NCBI GenBank assembly: GCA_001643675.2
Contig: LSRY02000010.1
Location: 1,497,001-1,561,000, forward strand
Length of the DNA: 64,000 nt
DNA from: Monocercomonoides exilis
Lineage: Eukaryota; Preaxostyla; Oxymonadida; Polymastigidae
Direction of reading: 5' to 3'
Shown piece after piece: positions 10,376 through 20,967 of this stretch (within the stretch, counting starts at the first letter, position 1; each line of letters starts with the position of its first letter). Made by a program: the position numbers and the translations under genes. The notes beneath the pieces are model-generated. The model saw only the letters and a program-made list of their open reading frames with translations, made no database searches and had not been told where the DNA came from.

Positions 10376-11729
10376 ATGCTTCAAATATTTCATATTTTAT
10401 TTTCTTGTTGTGGCTTTGTATTTTTGGTTTCTGTTGCTGCGTATCTTCTTCCCCAATTAGCCATTTTATTTGCGAAGGAAACAAATTTTGTCAAACGATA
10501 TGGGCGTTCGTGGGCATTTATCACAGGAGGTTCGTCGGGAATCGGACTTTCGCTTGCGAAAAAGCTGGGTCGACAAGTATTTTGTTGCTTCTTTTTGAAT
10601 GCGCCATTGAAGTGAAAGAGTTGAAATTGGGTGCTTATGAATCATTGTTCCGAAGGGAATGAATCTTATCATTTTATCAGAAACGGAGCAGAATCTGAAA
10701 AATGCCAAAGCAATTCTCAACAATTTGTGTGTCAAATTGTGATTTTATTTTGTGATTTATTTTGAAGATTTTTCTTCTTCTTCTTCTTTTTTTTTCGGAA
10801 GGTTCCCAACCATCCAAGTTTGTTTAATCTGCGCAGATCTCTCAAAGGATCCAAACATTTTGGCAAAGACAGTGCTGAATCAGATTGACGGGCTCGATAT
10901 CAGCGCAATTGTTGTGAATGCTGGATATGGATTATTTGAGGTTTGACACAAGGAAACATCCGAAATTATATTTTCTGTCTTTTGAAAAAAAAAATGATGG
11001 ATATCTTTTAGAGTGCATCCAATCCGAGTGCATCAACTTTGCACATGTTTCACTCGAACATTGTTGGGCATCAGCACCTTATAAATGCGCTTTTCCCCAT
11101 TTTGGCGAAGCGAAGGCCTCATTTTGATGGAAGGAAATGGCGCAGAGGATGTGTGATATTCACATCGTCAGTGACAGGATGTTTTGTGAGCCCTTATAAC
11201 GCGGTGTACTCAGCAACAAAAGCATATTTGGATCATTTTGGCGAATGCTTGTCTTTGGAAGCTTCATGTGTGCATCCGATTTCAACTTCCACAGTCCATT
11301 CTTCTCGTCTTTTCATGCTCTGTTTTTCAAAATTTTTAATGTTTCAGGCTTGAAGATAGATGTTGTTTCAATCCGTCCAGGCTCTGTGAAAACGAAGTTT
11401 CATGACAGAATCCCGCGTTTTTTTGTTATGGATTTGATTAGTGTGCATTTGCGATTGTGTTTCTTTTTTTTCAAAAAAATAAATAAATAAATAATAATAA
11501 TAACAATTTCTTGATATTCTCAGATTTATTTCAGCAATCGCCTGATGCAGTTGCAAGCAGAGTGTTGAAAAGTGTTGGAATGTTTGTGAAAGTTGACTGC
11601 GGAGTTTTCGCTGTACTTGTTGAATTGATGAACAAATTGGTTGACAGAAACCTATACATTGCGATTGCACAAAATATTTATCCATTCATTCCTGATATTA
11701 AGAAATTATTTGAAGAAAATGGCAAATGA
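10376..11729 (+). CDS. Short-chain dehydrogenase/reductase, 3-oxoacyl-CoA reductase / 17-beta-HSD-like, six exons
   Basis: Exons 10376-10576, 10656-10726, 10802-10940, 11012-11267, 11348-11440 and 11524-11729 join in phase to 966 nt, giving 321 residues and a TGA stop. All five introns (79, 75, 71, 80 and 83 nt) are GT-AG. The product begins with a hydrophobic N-terminal segment (about 5-33), suggesting an ER membrane anchor. It carries the NAD(P)-binding motif TGGSSGIG (50-57), NAG (130-132), the catalytic Ser in TSSVTG (188-193), the Tyr-x3-Lys pair YSATK (203-207) and the later RPGSVKT motif. Length and order match microsomal very-long-chain 3-oxoacyl-CoA reductase / HSD17B12-type enzymes, which reduce 3-ketoacyl-CoA in fatty-acid elongation. 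3-Ketodihydrosphingosine reductase is an alternative. The family call is firm; the substrate is inference. Confidence 0.88.
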
Positions 11730-12176
11730 TTAAATAATCTTTGAAAATGTTGTGAAAGCTAATTTTTGTGTTTTGTGTGAATGCTTGTTTCTCAAAGGAA
11801 ATTTTCTTTTTCTTTTTCTTTTCTTTTTTTCAATATACTTTTACAAACATTTTTTCTTTTTTCTTTTTTCTTTATTTTATTTTATTTTTTGTTTGTGCAT
11901 GTGTGTGCATGTTTGGTCATCTGTCTATCGAAGCATCTTTTTCTTAGTGGATGCAACAATTTTTCACACGGCAAATGATTTTCAAAGTTCGTTTGAAAGC
12001 CATTGAGAATATTCGATATCCTTTGAAAATGCTGTTTAACATTATTTCTTTGAATGTTTTTTAACGCCTTTGGCAACGACTGGAGATCATGAAGAGAAAA
12101 AAGTTAACTCAAAAAACACTTTTGTTTCTGGATGAAACCCAGATAGCATCAACAATAATTCTGGTCCTCTTCTTTC
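11730..12176. other. Intergenic spacer up to DIRS element A
   Basis: T-rich spacer downstream of the dehydrogenase, ending where the left terminal repeat of element A begins. No gene is supported; the small open frames are T-rich low complexity. Confidence 0.6.
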
Positions 12177-12279
12177 ATTAAAAGGCGCAAGCCTATTAAT
12201 TCTAAAGAACGACCGGTTAATCTACAACACCTCTTGTTATGGGAGTAGACCCTTGTAATAACGGGGCTAGTCGATCAAA
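12177..12279 (+). repeat. Left inverted terminal repeat of element A
   Basis: The inner part matches, in reverse complement, the right terminal repeat at 33027-33106 with few mismatches. The outer part matches the first half of the internal complementary region at 32739-32842. This two-way complementarity is the DIRS signature. The core with the CTACAACACCTCTT string is shared with element B. Confidence 0.88.
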
Positions 12280-12293
12280 AATATTTTTATTTA

Positions 12294-12977
12294 ATGATCC
12301 CGCAAAGCACAATTGGACTCGCGTCGGGAGCGATGCCTGGAATTCAGGCCGCCGGGCCAACGAGCGGTGGGACAATCTTTACGTCAACCTCCAGTGCTTC
12401 TGCAACGGCCCAAGAAAATTTACTTCTTCCTACAAGTTTTAATTCGCAAATAACTCAACCGGAACCTTTTTCATCGATTCCGCAGTCTTCACAATCCCAA
12501 GGTGAAGAAAGAGACAGTGAACCAGAGGATCGAATGCAAGTTATCCTGGAACGAGAGTCGGCAGATTTCTTTGGCAGCGTCTTATCTTATTAAATTTTTA
12601 ACATCCCAATAGATAAGAGAGATGTGGCAGAAACGATCGAATTCAATAATTCCATTCCCCTGGCTCCGTTCATCCCTTCGTCAATTCGTGAGCCTGAATT
12701 TACAGCAAAGTGGGCATCGGATGCCCTGGATCAAGCAGGGGAGCGAATTGAAAAGAAGCTCTGCCCTACCATAAAGGCACTTCTATTGGCGAGAGATGCA
12801 GCACACGGAGAAGCAAAGATCCAAATCGAAGATGCGCTCACTCTGGTAACGGCAGCATTACAGGAAAGCAGAATAACGAGAGAGGCAGGACGTCAGGGTT
12901 TCGCTGCAGCGAAGGCATTAAGAGATGAAATGGATGATCCCTTACTTACAGATTACCAAAAAGAAGTTATAAAATGA
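12294..12977 (+). pseudogene. Gag-like ORF1 of element A, broken
   Basis: One frame interrupted by a TAA at 12591-12593. The first part is Ala/Ser/Thr/Gln-rich; the second (from about 12624) is helical and similar to the end of ORF1 in element B. Both share a DE-x-DDPLLT-x-x-Q segment near the end. DIRS elements carry a Gag-like ORF1 ahead of the polymerase, so position and homology support the call. The function of ORF1 proteins in nucleic-acid packaging is known for the class, not shown here. The frame ends at a TGA (12975-12977). Confidence 0.65.
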
Positions 12978-13150
12978 GCACATCCGATATCCACATACAG
13001 GAGCAGCATCGGAGGCCATTCGCGTGGGAGAATCTCGCAGAGAAGGCTGTTTTTTCGGGGGGAGAACTATGCAAAACCCAACAAATGGCGAGGAAGCGGA
13101 TGGAATCGAAGAAGAAACAAGAGTAAAGGCAGGTTCAGAAGCCGCTCTGT

Positions 13151-15266
13151 TTGGAAAAAGTCCTCCCAGTAGGAAAACCAGAGGGTGTCATCGGAGGAAG
13201 AACGAAATTCTTCCTCCAGGCATGGATAGACATTTCAGTGAAGAGAATAATTTTCAACGGAATCAAGCCGATTTGGAAAGGGAAGCAAGCAAGAGAAAAA
13301 CAAGAAAAAGAAGATGCTTCAGGAAAAGGATTCATAGGCACAGAAATAGAGCGAGAAGAATGCGCGTGCTGGGTAAAGGAAGGAATTCAAGCCAGAATTC
13401 TCAGGGAGCTGAAGAAAGCAGAAGTCAAATGTCTCAGCAACCTGTTCTTCATCCCCAAGAAGAACGGAAAATACTGCCAAGTCATGGACTGTCGCCCGCT
13501 GAATGCCGCGTTGAAGAACACTCACTTCAAGATGGAAGACCAACGCACTGTGGAGAAGCTTCTTCAAGAGGGAGACTTTGCAACGTCATTAGACCTTTCG
13601 CAAGCATATTTCCAGATTCCAGTGAACGAATCGTTCATCCCTTTCCTTGCATTCAAGCTCGGAGACAAGTATTTCGCATTCGAAGGCTTGCCATTCGGAA
13701 TGAAAGATGCACCACGCAACTTTACAAAGGTGATGCGAGAGGTTGTAAAGAAAGTGAGACAGAGATGGAACGTTCGCTGTGTTTCGTTCCTCGACGACGT
13801 GCTCCTCCTTCACCAAGATGCAGAAGAACTCTCAAGAATTACGGAAGAGATATCTCAGTGGTTCGAAACGTTGGGTTTCATCATCAACAAAGAGAAGAGC
13901 GAGACAGCCCTCAAGCAAGTGTTCACGTATCTGGGATGGATATGGAATACGAACCAGATGAGTGTTTGCTTAGAACAGGAGAGGAGGATGAGCTTGCGTG
14001 CAATGTGCAAGATATGGGCAAGGACCGCTATGATAAACGTGCAAGTGAGAACGAGGCATTATGTGGGATTTGTGGGATCAATCAGTACAATCAGGTTTGT
14101 TGCACAGGACGCATCCCTGCACATGAATACGCTTTACGATTCCCCAGCCAAGGCAGTCAAGAAGGCGGGGTGAGGTGGATCATTCCGGCCAGTCCCAATG
14201 TCTTTGGCCAAATACAATACTGGCAAACCCGTCTTCTCCTCAACAAACCACGAAAACTCAATTCTTTCCAGCCATGGCATGCAATTCTGACAACGGATGC
14301 TTCTCCGACAGCAGCGGGAGCAACTCTGCAAATTGCTCGAAAGAAGTTTGTCTTCCACACATCATTCATAATGGCAGCCAGAGCACAATCATCCAATTAC
14401 CGGGAGTTGCAATCAATACTTAAATCTTCAAAGAGATTTTTTTCCTTCTCAAGAAGGACTGATAAAGAATCAAAATATCAGATCCAACAAAATTTCAGAA
14501 GTATTCTATCAATTGCTGGGTGAAATGAAGGAATCAGAGACGTCAGTTGAAAAAGATTTTGAGCCTGGTGATTAAGCAACAGCAAGCGGTGAATGCAAAT
14601 TGCATTCGGGGAGCGAACAATATAGAAGCAGACGCTCTGTCTCGCCTGGAGCGAGCGGGAGACTGCCAAATAAACAACGAAGCCGTGGAAGAAGTTCTGC
14701 AAAAAATGAAGGTGCAATCAACCATCGACGCGTTCGCATCAAGACGAAACCACAAACAAAGAAGGTGGTGCGGACCAGGAAGCCACATATGTAAAGACGG
14801 TCTCGCATGGAAGTGGAGTCAGGAGATAGTTTGGGCCCATCCTCCAATTCCGCTATTGCTTCCGACGCTTGGGAAGATAGCAGCAGAGAAAGCGAGAGCA
14901 ATTCTGCTCCTACCGAATTGGAGAGGGCAGGTGTGGAATCAGCTCTTGAACAAGTTAATGACGTGTTGCATAATCTGGAATCGCAGCAAGTATTGTTTGA
15001 AGCCTGGAATGGGAATGGCTCAAGCGGGTCCAACGCTTCCACCGGGACAGTACATGGCAGCAAAGTTATGGCAAAACAGAGAGGTGAACAGTTTTATTTC
15101 AGAACAGCAGAGAGAAACAACACTAACAACAGAATTGCCTTGGAAGTTAAAGGGAGCATGTACTAGACGACATGGACAGTTTTCACTTATGGCTATGCAT
15201 TATTTGACAAGCTCACAGGTTTTCCGGATGGAATTGATTGCCCGAAGGAGTGGAGCAGTTGGATAA
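13151..15266 (+). pseudogene. Reverse transcriptase / RNase H of element A, frameshifted
   Basis: The frame from 13151 to 14173 holds the RT palm: the SLDLSQAYFQIP segment, the FGMKDAPRNFTK segment, then the catalytic FLDDVLLL motif, then the thumb-like YLGW segment. Translation then meets TGA. The RNase H start (ILTTDASPTAAGA) is in another frame from about 14170, so a frameshift near the G run at 14165-14169 is inferred. A third frame (14547-15266) holds the RNase H end (EADALSRLE) and the conserved C-terminal region with HPPIPLLLP and LLLPNWRGQVW. Element B encodes the same domains in one frame, which makes this copy a pseudogene. RT and RNase H would make cDNA from element RNA. Confidence 0.82.
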
Positions 15267-15319
15267 AAGGTTGTTGTCTCAGCTATATTTCTTAAAGGGA
15301 CAACGGAATTACTTATTCT

Positions 15320-16013
15320 GTGTTAAGTCAAACACGCTCAGCTTTGTCACTCATTTCAAAACTCGTGTTCGACAAAGACTTAGGAGAAGCAGCAATTGTG
15401 AACTCTATCTTCAGATCGTTTGCCAGAAGTCATATCCCTCGAACACCGTACACCTCAATGTGGTCGCCAAATCAATTTTTTGATTTCTGTGAAAGACAAC
15501 CTACGAATGAGCAGCTTTCCTTTTATGACCTCACATTAAAATGCATCGTTTAATGCATGTTATTTTCATCGTGCTGCTTTGCTGAGTAAGCAGCCATCTC
15601 CATGCAACGTTCAATTGTTGCGCAGGATGCAATCTACCTGAACACGAAGATGAAGACACAATTGCAAAGGTCTTTCATAACTATCGCAGCCATGCGCCCG
15701 GATCAAGAAAAAATTTGCCCCTATTGAGCAGTCTTGGAATTGTGGAGGAGGGTGAAAGAGACATATCCTCACCATGACACGTTCCTTCTTAATACTGTGG
15801 TGAAAACACCACTTACAGTTAATGGAGTGAGAAAGCTGGCAAGACGGGCGATGGACCAGGTTGGGATTCCTGCTGAATTCAGACAGTACACATTAAAAGC
15901 TGCTTCTATTTCAGCTCACTCCTTGAAGGGGGTGCCAGAGGTATTTATCGCGCGTCACGCAAGGTTGTCGCCTACAGCACATACACCTTCACGATCATGT
16001 TTCAAGTTCAATA
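15320..16013 (+). pseudogene. Tyrosine-recombinase-like gene of element A, 5' portion, broken
   Basis: Pieces correspond to the core-binding region (15320-15553) and to the catalytic-domain end (15734-16013) of the element B recombinase-like protein. Between them the frame is disrupted. The 3' end is cut by the 16.3-kb insertion inside the codons just after the SRSCFKFN segment, and the frame resumes at 32311. The position of the canonical His is Ala here (KAASIS), and Phe stands where the nucleophilic Tyr is expected. Mobilisation by this copy is very unlikely. Confidence 0.75.
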
Positions 16014-16043
16014 TGGGTATTTTTTTTTGGGATCATTCTTTTT
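16014..16043 (+). repeat. Left terminal inverted repeat of the 16.3-kb element
   Basis: About 22-30 bp, imperfectly matched to the reverse complement of 32279-32308. The preceding TA (16012-16013) is the left copy of the target duplication. Confidence 0.85.
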
Positions 16044-17090
16044 CTGTCAAAATTTTCGGTCTGGTTTTTTTCGGTTCGAAAGTTATCAACATGTGAAGAA
16101 TATGAACGGAAAACATCTAAAAATCAAAAAAGATAAAATCTCTCGTGAAACTCTTCGAAATCCTTTATTTTTAACTTGAATGGTCGCATTTAATCATAAT
16201 TTTGAAACATTGACATTGTTTTTTTCATTCAGTTTTTATTATTCTTGAATAACAAATGTTATCATGATAATATTTTACAACATGTCACAAACTTCATTTG
16301 GGATAGAATTTTTGTAGTTATTAAAAATTAAATGATTTGTTCCAAACTTTTTCTACATTTGAATAATTATAATTCTGGTATTATCGCACAAAATAAAATA
16401 TAGAAATATGAAAAAGTTGAGAAAAATCTTTGAATGCAATAAGTGGAACATAATTCTTAAAGCAAAATATTTCGTCCCATTTGGTCGACAATTTTTCAGA
16501 TTTAAAAAGTTATGTTTTTTGATCTCATAAGAATTACAATTGCTGATTTTTGGTGAATTAGAGTTTTTTCTTTTTGATCCATCTTGAAAATAGATGTTTA
16601 TAAAATTTACAATAATTGTTTTGATTCTTTTTCGAGATAATTAAATATTAAGATACGTATATAAAATTTTATTCAATCAGAAATTTTCAAATCTCAGAAT
16701 TGATATCAACGTTTTGTATAAGCTTAAACATCTCACTGAAATTTGAGCAAAAAAAGCATTTTAATAATTGGTTGTTTGGAATTTGTTTTTTCTTAAAAGT
16801 TTAATTCATTTTTTGATTTTTTGAATTCGTTTTTTTTGTTGCAATATTCTCAAAAAATATAACTTCTGCATATAACTATTACAACGATCGGTGAATTTTC
16901 AGAGGGAAATATGTCATGTTGTCAATAACAATTTTGAACATTTTTTATTAGACGATGAAGAATATTTAGCCGAAAGGAGTAAGTGAATTGAGCATTTGAA
17001 AGAGTTCAAGAATAGTTAAAAAATGAAGTTGAACAAGATGTTGTTATTGAATGGGGTGTATTTGAAGAAGTCACCCAGAAAACATCAAAA
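16044..17090. other. AT-rich left arm of the 16.3-kb element
   Basis: About 1 kb of AT-rich DNA with no recognisable gene. It may contain subterminal transposase-binding sites, but no clear repeated motif was picked out by eye. Confidence 0.5.
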
Positions 17091-17109
17091 AATGTAAAGC
17101 GCAACTAGC

Positions 17110-17310
17110 GTGAGCATCAACCCTCTAGAGTCTCCGTCTTCTGCATTCAACCATCTAGACTCGTTCATCAGCGCTGCCCTTCCATCTTTGAAACCTGTTC
17201 GAACGAACGGATCGAGTGTGTCGACTTTTTCTTCTTCTCGAACTTTTTGCACTCGGCTGGTGATGTTGTATTCCACACATATGGCAACATCTTTTTTCCT
17301 ATGACAAGCT
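17110..17310 (+). pseudogene. Short fragment of the giant surface-protein family
   Basis: Translated in the appropriate plus-strand frame, this stretch resembles the ectodomain segment around residue 1770 of the giant protein. It is closer still to the fragment near 46200-46000 on the minus strand: the SAGDVVFHTYGNIFF segment here parallels GSAVVCHTDGHLFLF there. It is bounded by unrelated sequence on both sides and lies inside the 16.3-kb insertion, so it is a captured or secondarily inserted piece. Confidence is limited by the short length. Confidence 0.45.
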
Positions 17311-17319
17311 TGCTTCCTC

Positions 17320-20300
17320 TTTATCACCAGCCACACCTTCTGCTTCCACACTCACCCGGTGCATTCCCTCTCGGCTGCAGCACACATGCCGCCCCCGCAT
17401 CGCCACCAACGCCCGATAGTGCACAAACTCCCCACTCTCCGTGAAATAGACTACATGCGAAACCGTCTGCATCCCATACACACCCTGAACAACGCTCTGT
17501 GTCCTCGTCGCATTGCCCCTTTGTAGTACAATCGAGCGCCCTGGCACCTGCATCAGCACCTCCACCAACCTCTGCGCTGACGTAGTGTTTGTCAGAACCA
17601 CATCGCACACACACACGCTCCGCATGCATCTTCTCATACTCCACATACTTCCTCGCCTTCCGCCCTTCCTCATTCATCTTCCACTCTTCGCTCACGTCAT
17701 ACACAAACTCCTGCACAACCACCTGCTTCATCTCCACTCGTTTCCCCAACACACTCAACTGCAGCCCTTGTTTCCTCACTTGTCTCTCTTATTCTCTTTC
17801 TCTTTCCTTTTCTTCTTCTCCTTTTTCTTCTTCTTCTATTCCTTCTTTCCCTCCCTCAAATTCCTCCATCTCATTCACAAACAGCACTGCAGCTGTGTCA
17901 TGCTCCTAATAGACACGCTCGCCATTCCTCCCCTCATCTCAATCGCCTTCTCCACGCAAACAGGATGCACACAAACATCTGTCAGCACAGCTGCAAACGC
18001 CGCTGATGCAAACGAATCGGTTCATTTAATCACATCTGCTGACACAAAAGGAACAGACCTCCCACACTCACGCGTATTTCTGCCCACCTCCTCCCCGACA
18101 CATCCAAGCAGATACCGCGCATAGTCCAGGAAGAAATGGTTCCACTCAATCAGCACAGAATTAGATGACGCCACACGATGATATTAATTCTCTCGGTATT
18201 CCATCATGTCCTCCACCTGCTGGAACTTCGCAACTGTCATTTTCTTTTCTTCTTTCCAGGTACAAAGCTAATCATCTCCAAAAGAGATTCAAGAAACACA
18301 AGAAGCAGAAGTGAAAACATAACGCATATACTCTCATTCCATCTGCATTCCCATAGGCATCGCTATCTGAGGATCTGATGGAATAGCAATTAAGAAAGAG
18401 CCACAAAAACAATTTGCCAAACGAGGCATTGCGCCAGCATTGCTTATCCTCTGCCATGTATTCGACTGCATCAATATTCTCGGCCTCTGCCCTAATCCTG
18501 CCTCCGCCACTGCCCTAGCCATCCCGACCATCTGCATTGCCATTCACGCTCCAGGCCTCGATCCTTTCTCCATCTGCCCCATCTGCTCTTGAACATCCGT
18601 TGCACTCCCCAGCAGACGCGGCATCAGCTTCAGCTCTTCGTTGTTCCGGATGAAGCACTCGCTCATCGTGCGCATGTCACTCAGCTGCACATCGTTGAAG
18701 ATAATCTTCTGCATGTCAGGAAGAATCCCTTCTTTCTTCTACACAAGCTCCTTCAACTCCGCAACCGTCGTCTCCTTCGTCACACTTACTCAAATCACCT
18801 TCACTTCCATCGTTCTGATTAGTCCTTTCATCTTGTGACAAATCCCCTACCTCGTTGAATGCTCGCCCCGATGCTCCTTTCACACTGCTCTTTCTTCCTC
18901 TTTCTTCTTCTTCTTCTACCTCAATGAAACCCCCAACATCCAGTCCAGATCGAAGCACTGTCTCAAACACCTTCTCCTCTTCTTTCTTGTCTATCAGCTG
19001 CAACCTCAGCTGATTTTCCACTTTCTCCACCGAAGCCACACACCTCCTCAAACTCCTCTCCAGCAATTCTTCTCCTTCTCTTCTTTCTCCTTTTCTTCTT
19101 CCTTTTTCTCTTGCTCTTCGTTTTCATCAATTGCTTCACAATATCTTCTTTTCAACACTTTCTTTCAGAATCAGCTCCGAGTGCATCTTCTGCAAAACAT
19201 TCTTCTTCGGGTCAAACACATTCATTAGCCTCATTTCCCTCAATCATCCTTCTCTTTCTTCTCCTTCTCTTCCCTCCGTTTTCCTTTTCCCACGGCACAG
19301 ATTCAGATCCACTCATTCCTTTTTCGCAACTAAATACTCATCGTCTGTCGCCACCACTGTCACAGTGCTCTGCCCTTTCCCTGCAATCACTTCCTTCAGG
19401 ATAACTGCAACCCTCCTCTTTCCTTCCCCTGGTGCTTCGTTCAGCACAACTGTCGTCGTCTCCCCCAAATAGTCGATGTTCTTCCAGTCTGCCAGGCTCC
19501 TCCTCCAGTTCCGCACTCCTCCCATTCCCCCTTCCATCTCCCCCTTCATCATCATCTTCTTCTTCTTCCTCGCCATCATGTCTGCCATCATCTCTCAGCT
19601 TGCTGCTCCTCCGCAGATTGCATCACCTGCAAATGCGCTCGCCACCTTCCTCCAAGTCTCCTGAATCACAACCCCGTGCATCAGCACAGAAGGCGCATAC
19701 AGCGTGTTCCCCAGCCGTGCTGCTGCCGTCTGTCTTCGCTGGATGTATTCTTGCTCTGTGCCCAGCCTCTTGTCCGACTTGTGGAAAGACCCCGCCACCT
19801 TTGCTGTTTGCACCTCGGCCTGCATCCCCTCTCTTAGCCCCGTCAGCTGCGTCTCTGCATCAAACAACTGCGCAAGCACGCTCCCAAACACATGCACACG
19901 CGTAATCGCTATGCAATTGCTCAGAGTCACCTCCACTTTCCTTGCTTCCGCTCCTTCTCTCATCTGCCTAACTTCCACAATCACAACTGCAGCATCACCT
20001 CCTCGTCACCAAACCTTCCGCAAACCATTTAGAAGTGATGCGTTGTCATGTCTCACACCGCAATCAATTTCTTCTTTCGATTTTTCGATCATGTTTTCCC
20101 CCTTCATTCCATCTTTCTCGTTGTTTTCAACCATCTTCCGTGGCTCATTCAGCGAAATAGATGTCCGCAGCCCCGTCGCCCACTCTAATAGCTCATATTC
20201 CCCACAAGGTAAATCAGCCTACAGAATCGCCTTCTCTTCCTTCGTCACCATCTTCTCGCTCACATCACGCAGTGGGACAATCCGCTCTATCCCGATCATT

Positions 20301-20967
20301 TGCGTCAGCGAAACCAGTCTCTTCTCAATCATCTTCTTCTCATTCTTCGCTCTCTCCTTTTCTTCCTTTTCATTCTTCTCCTCTTCATTTCATTCCTCTT
20401 TTCCTTCATCTCATTCCTTTGCCTTCCGGCTTTTCCACCACACGCCTCGACTGCAGCGATTGCGACACCAGCCTCGCTATCACCGACGGCAGCAGCGACG
20501 GTTCAAATAGATCGTAGATCGACGGGAATGCATTCACATCTGCCGCTGCTAAGATCCGCTTGCTCCCCGACTTCGTGCTCACAGATGCTGCAAGCGATGG
20601 AGCCTGACCAACAAACGGAACAGAAAGCATCACATCGTATGCACACGTAACACCTCCATTCAGCACTCCCCGCCGAGCCACAACATATCCCTTGAAGCGT
20701 CTGTTGCTCCCTTAATTACGAATTCCTTTGATTTGCATGCGCCCCAGCTTCTTCTGACACAGCAATCCGCTTCCGTCTATCGATATCGTCCATCTCTGTT
20801 GCAGACGTGTATGACGCCACCGCAGACGCAAACGAAGAGTTAATTGCAGGCGAAGATGAAGACGATGATTTCTTGTCATCTCCTTCCGCTTTCTTCTCTT
20901 CGCTGCTCTGCCTCCTGAATGGAGAAGAAGATCTACGTTCTGCTTCAGTTGAATAAGACGAAGACAA
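17320..20967 (-). pseudogene. Degenerate Ser-rich / coiled-coil gene, family X copy 1 (inverted relative to copy 2)
   Basis: The minus strand carries GC-richer, codon-like sequence split by many stops and frame changes. At its 5' end (about 21070-20900) a hydrophobic stretch is followed by K/E-rich and poly-Ser sequence. A segment (about 20830-20550) then matches the plus-strand family at 39440-39710: both have a D-(N/D)-I-x-x-R-x-R-I-x-x-SEE block followed by LNGGV-x-CAYDV and SVP-(F/L)-VGQ. Further downstream are charged, probably coiled-coil remnants (19595-19984, 18716-19066, 17324-17779). The original product may have been a membrane protein with a coiled-coil cytoplasmic part; this is inference and the family is not recognised. 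Confidence 0.5.

Larger units (their letters stand above)
12177..16013 (+). mobile_element. DIRS-type element A, left part (interrupted by the 16.3-kb insertion)
   Basis: This part starts at a terminal repeat and contains a Gag-like remnant, RT/RNase H and most of a recombinase-like gene. It ends abruptly inside the recombinase frame at 16013, where a foreign segment begins. The missing end, with the rest of the recombinase, internal complementary region and right terminal repeat, lies at 32311-33106. The two parts total 4,633 bp, close to the 4.82 kb of the related element B. Internal stops and frameshifts show that it was already decaying. Confidence 0.88.
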
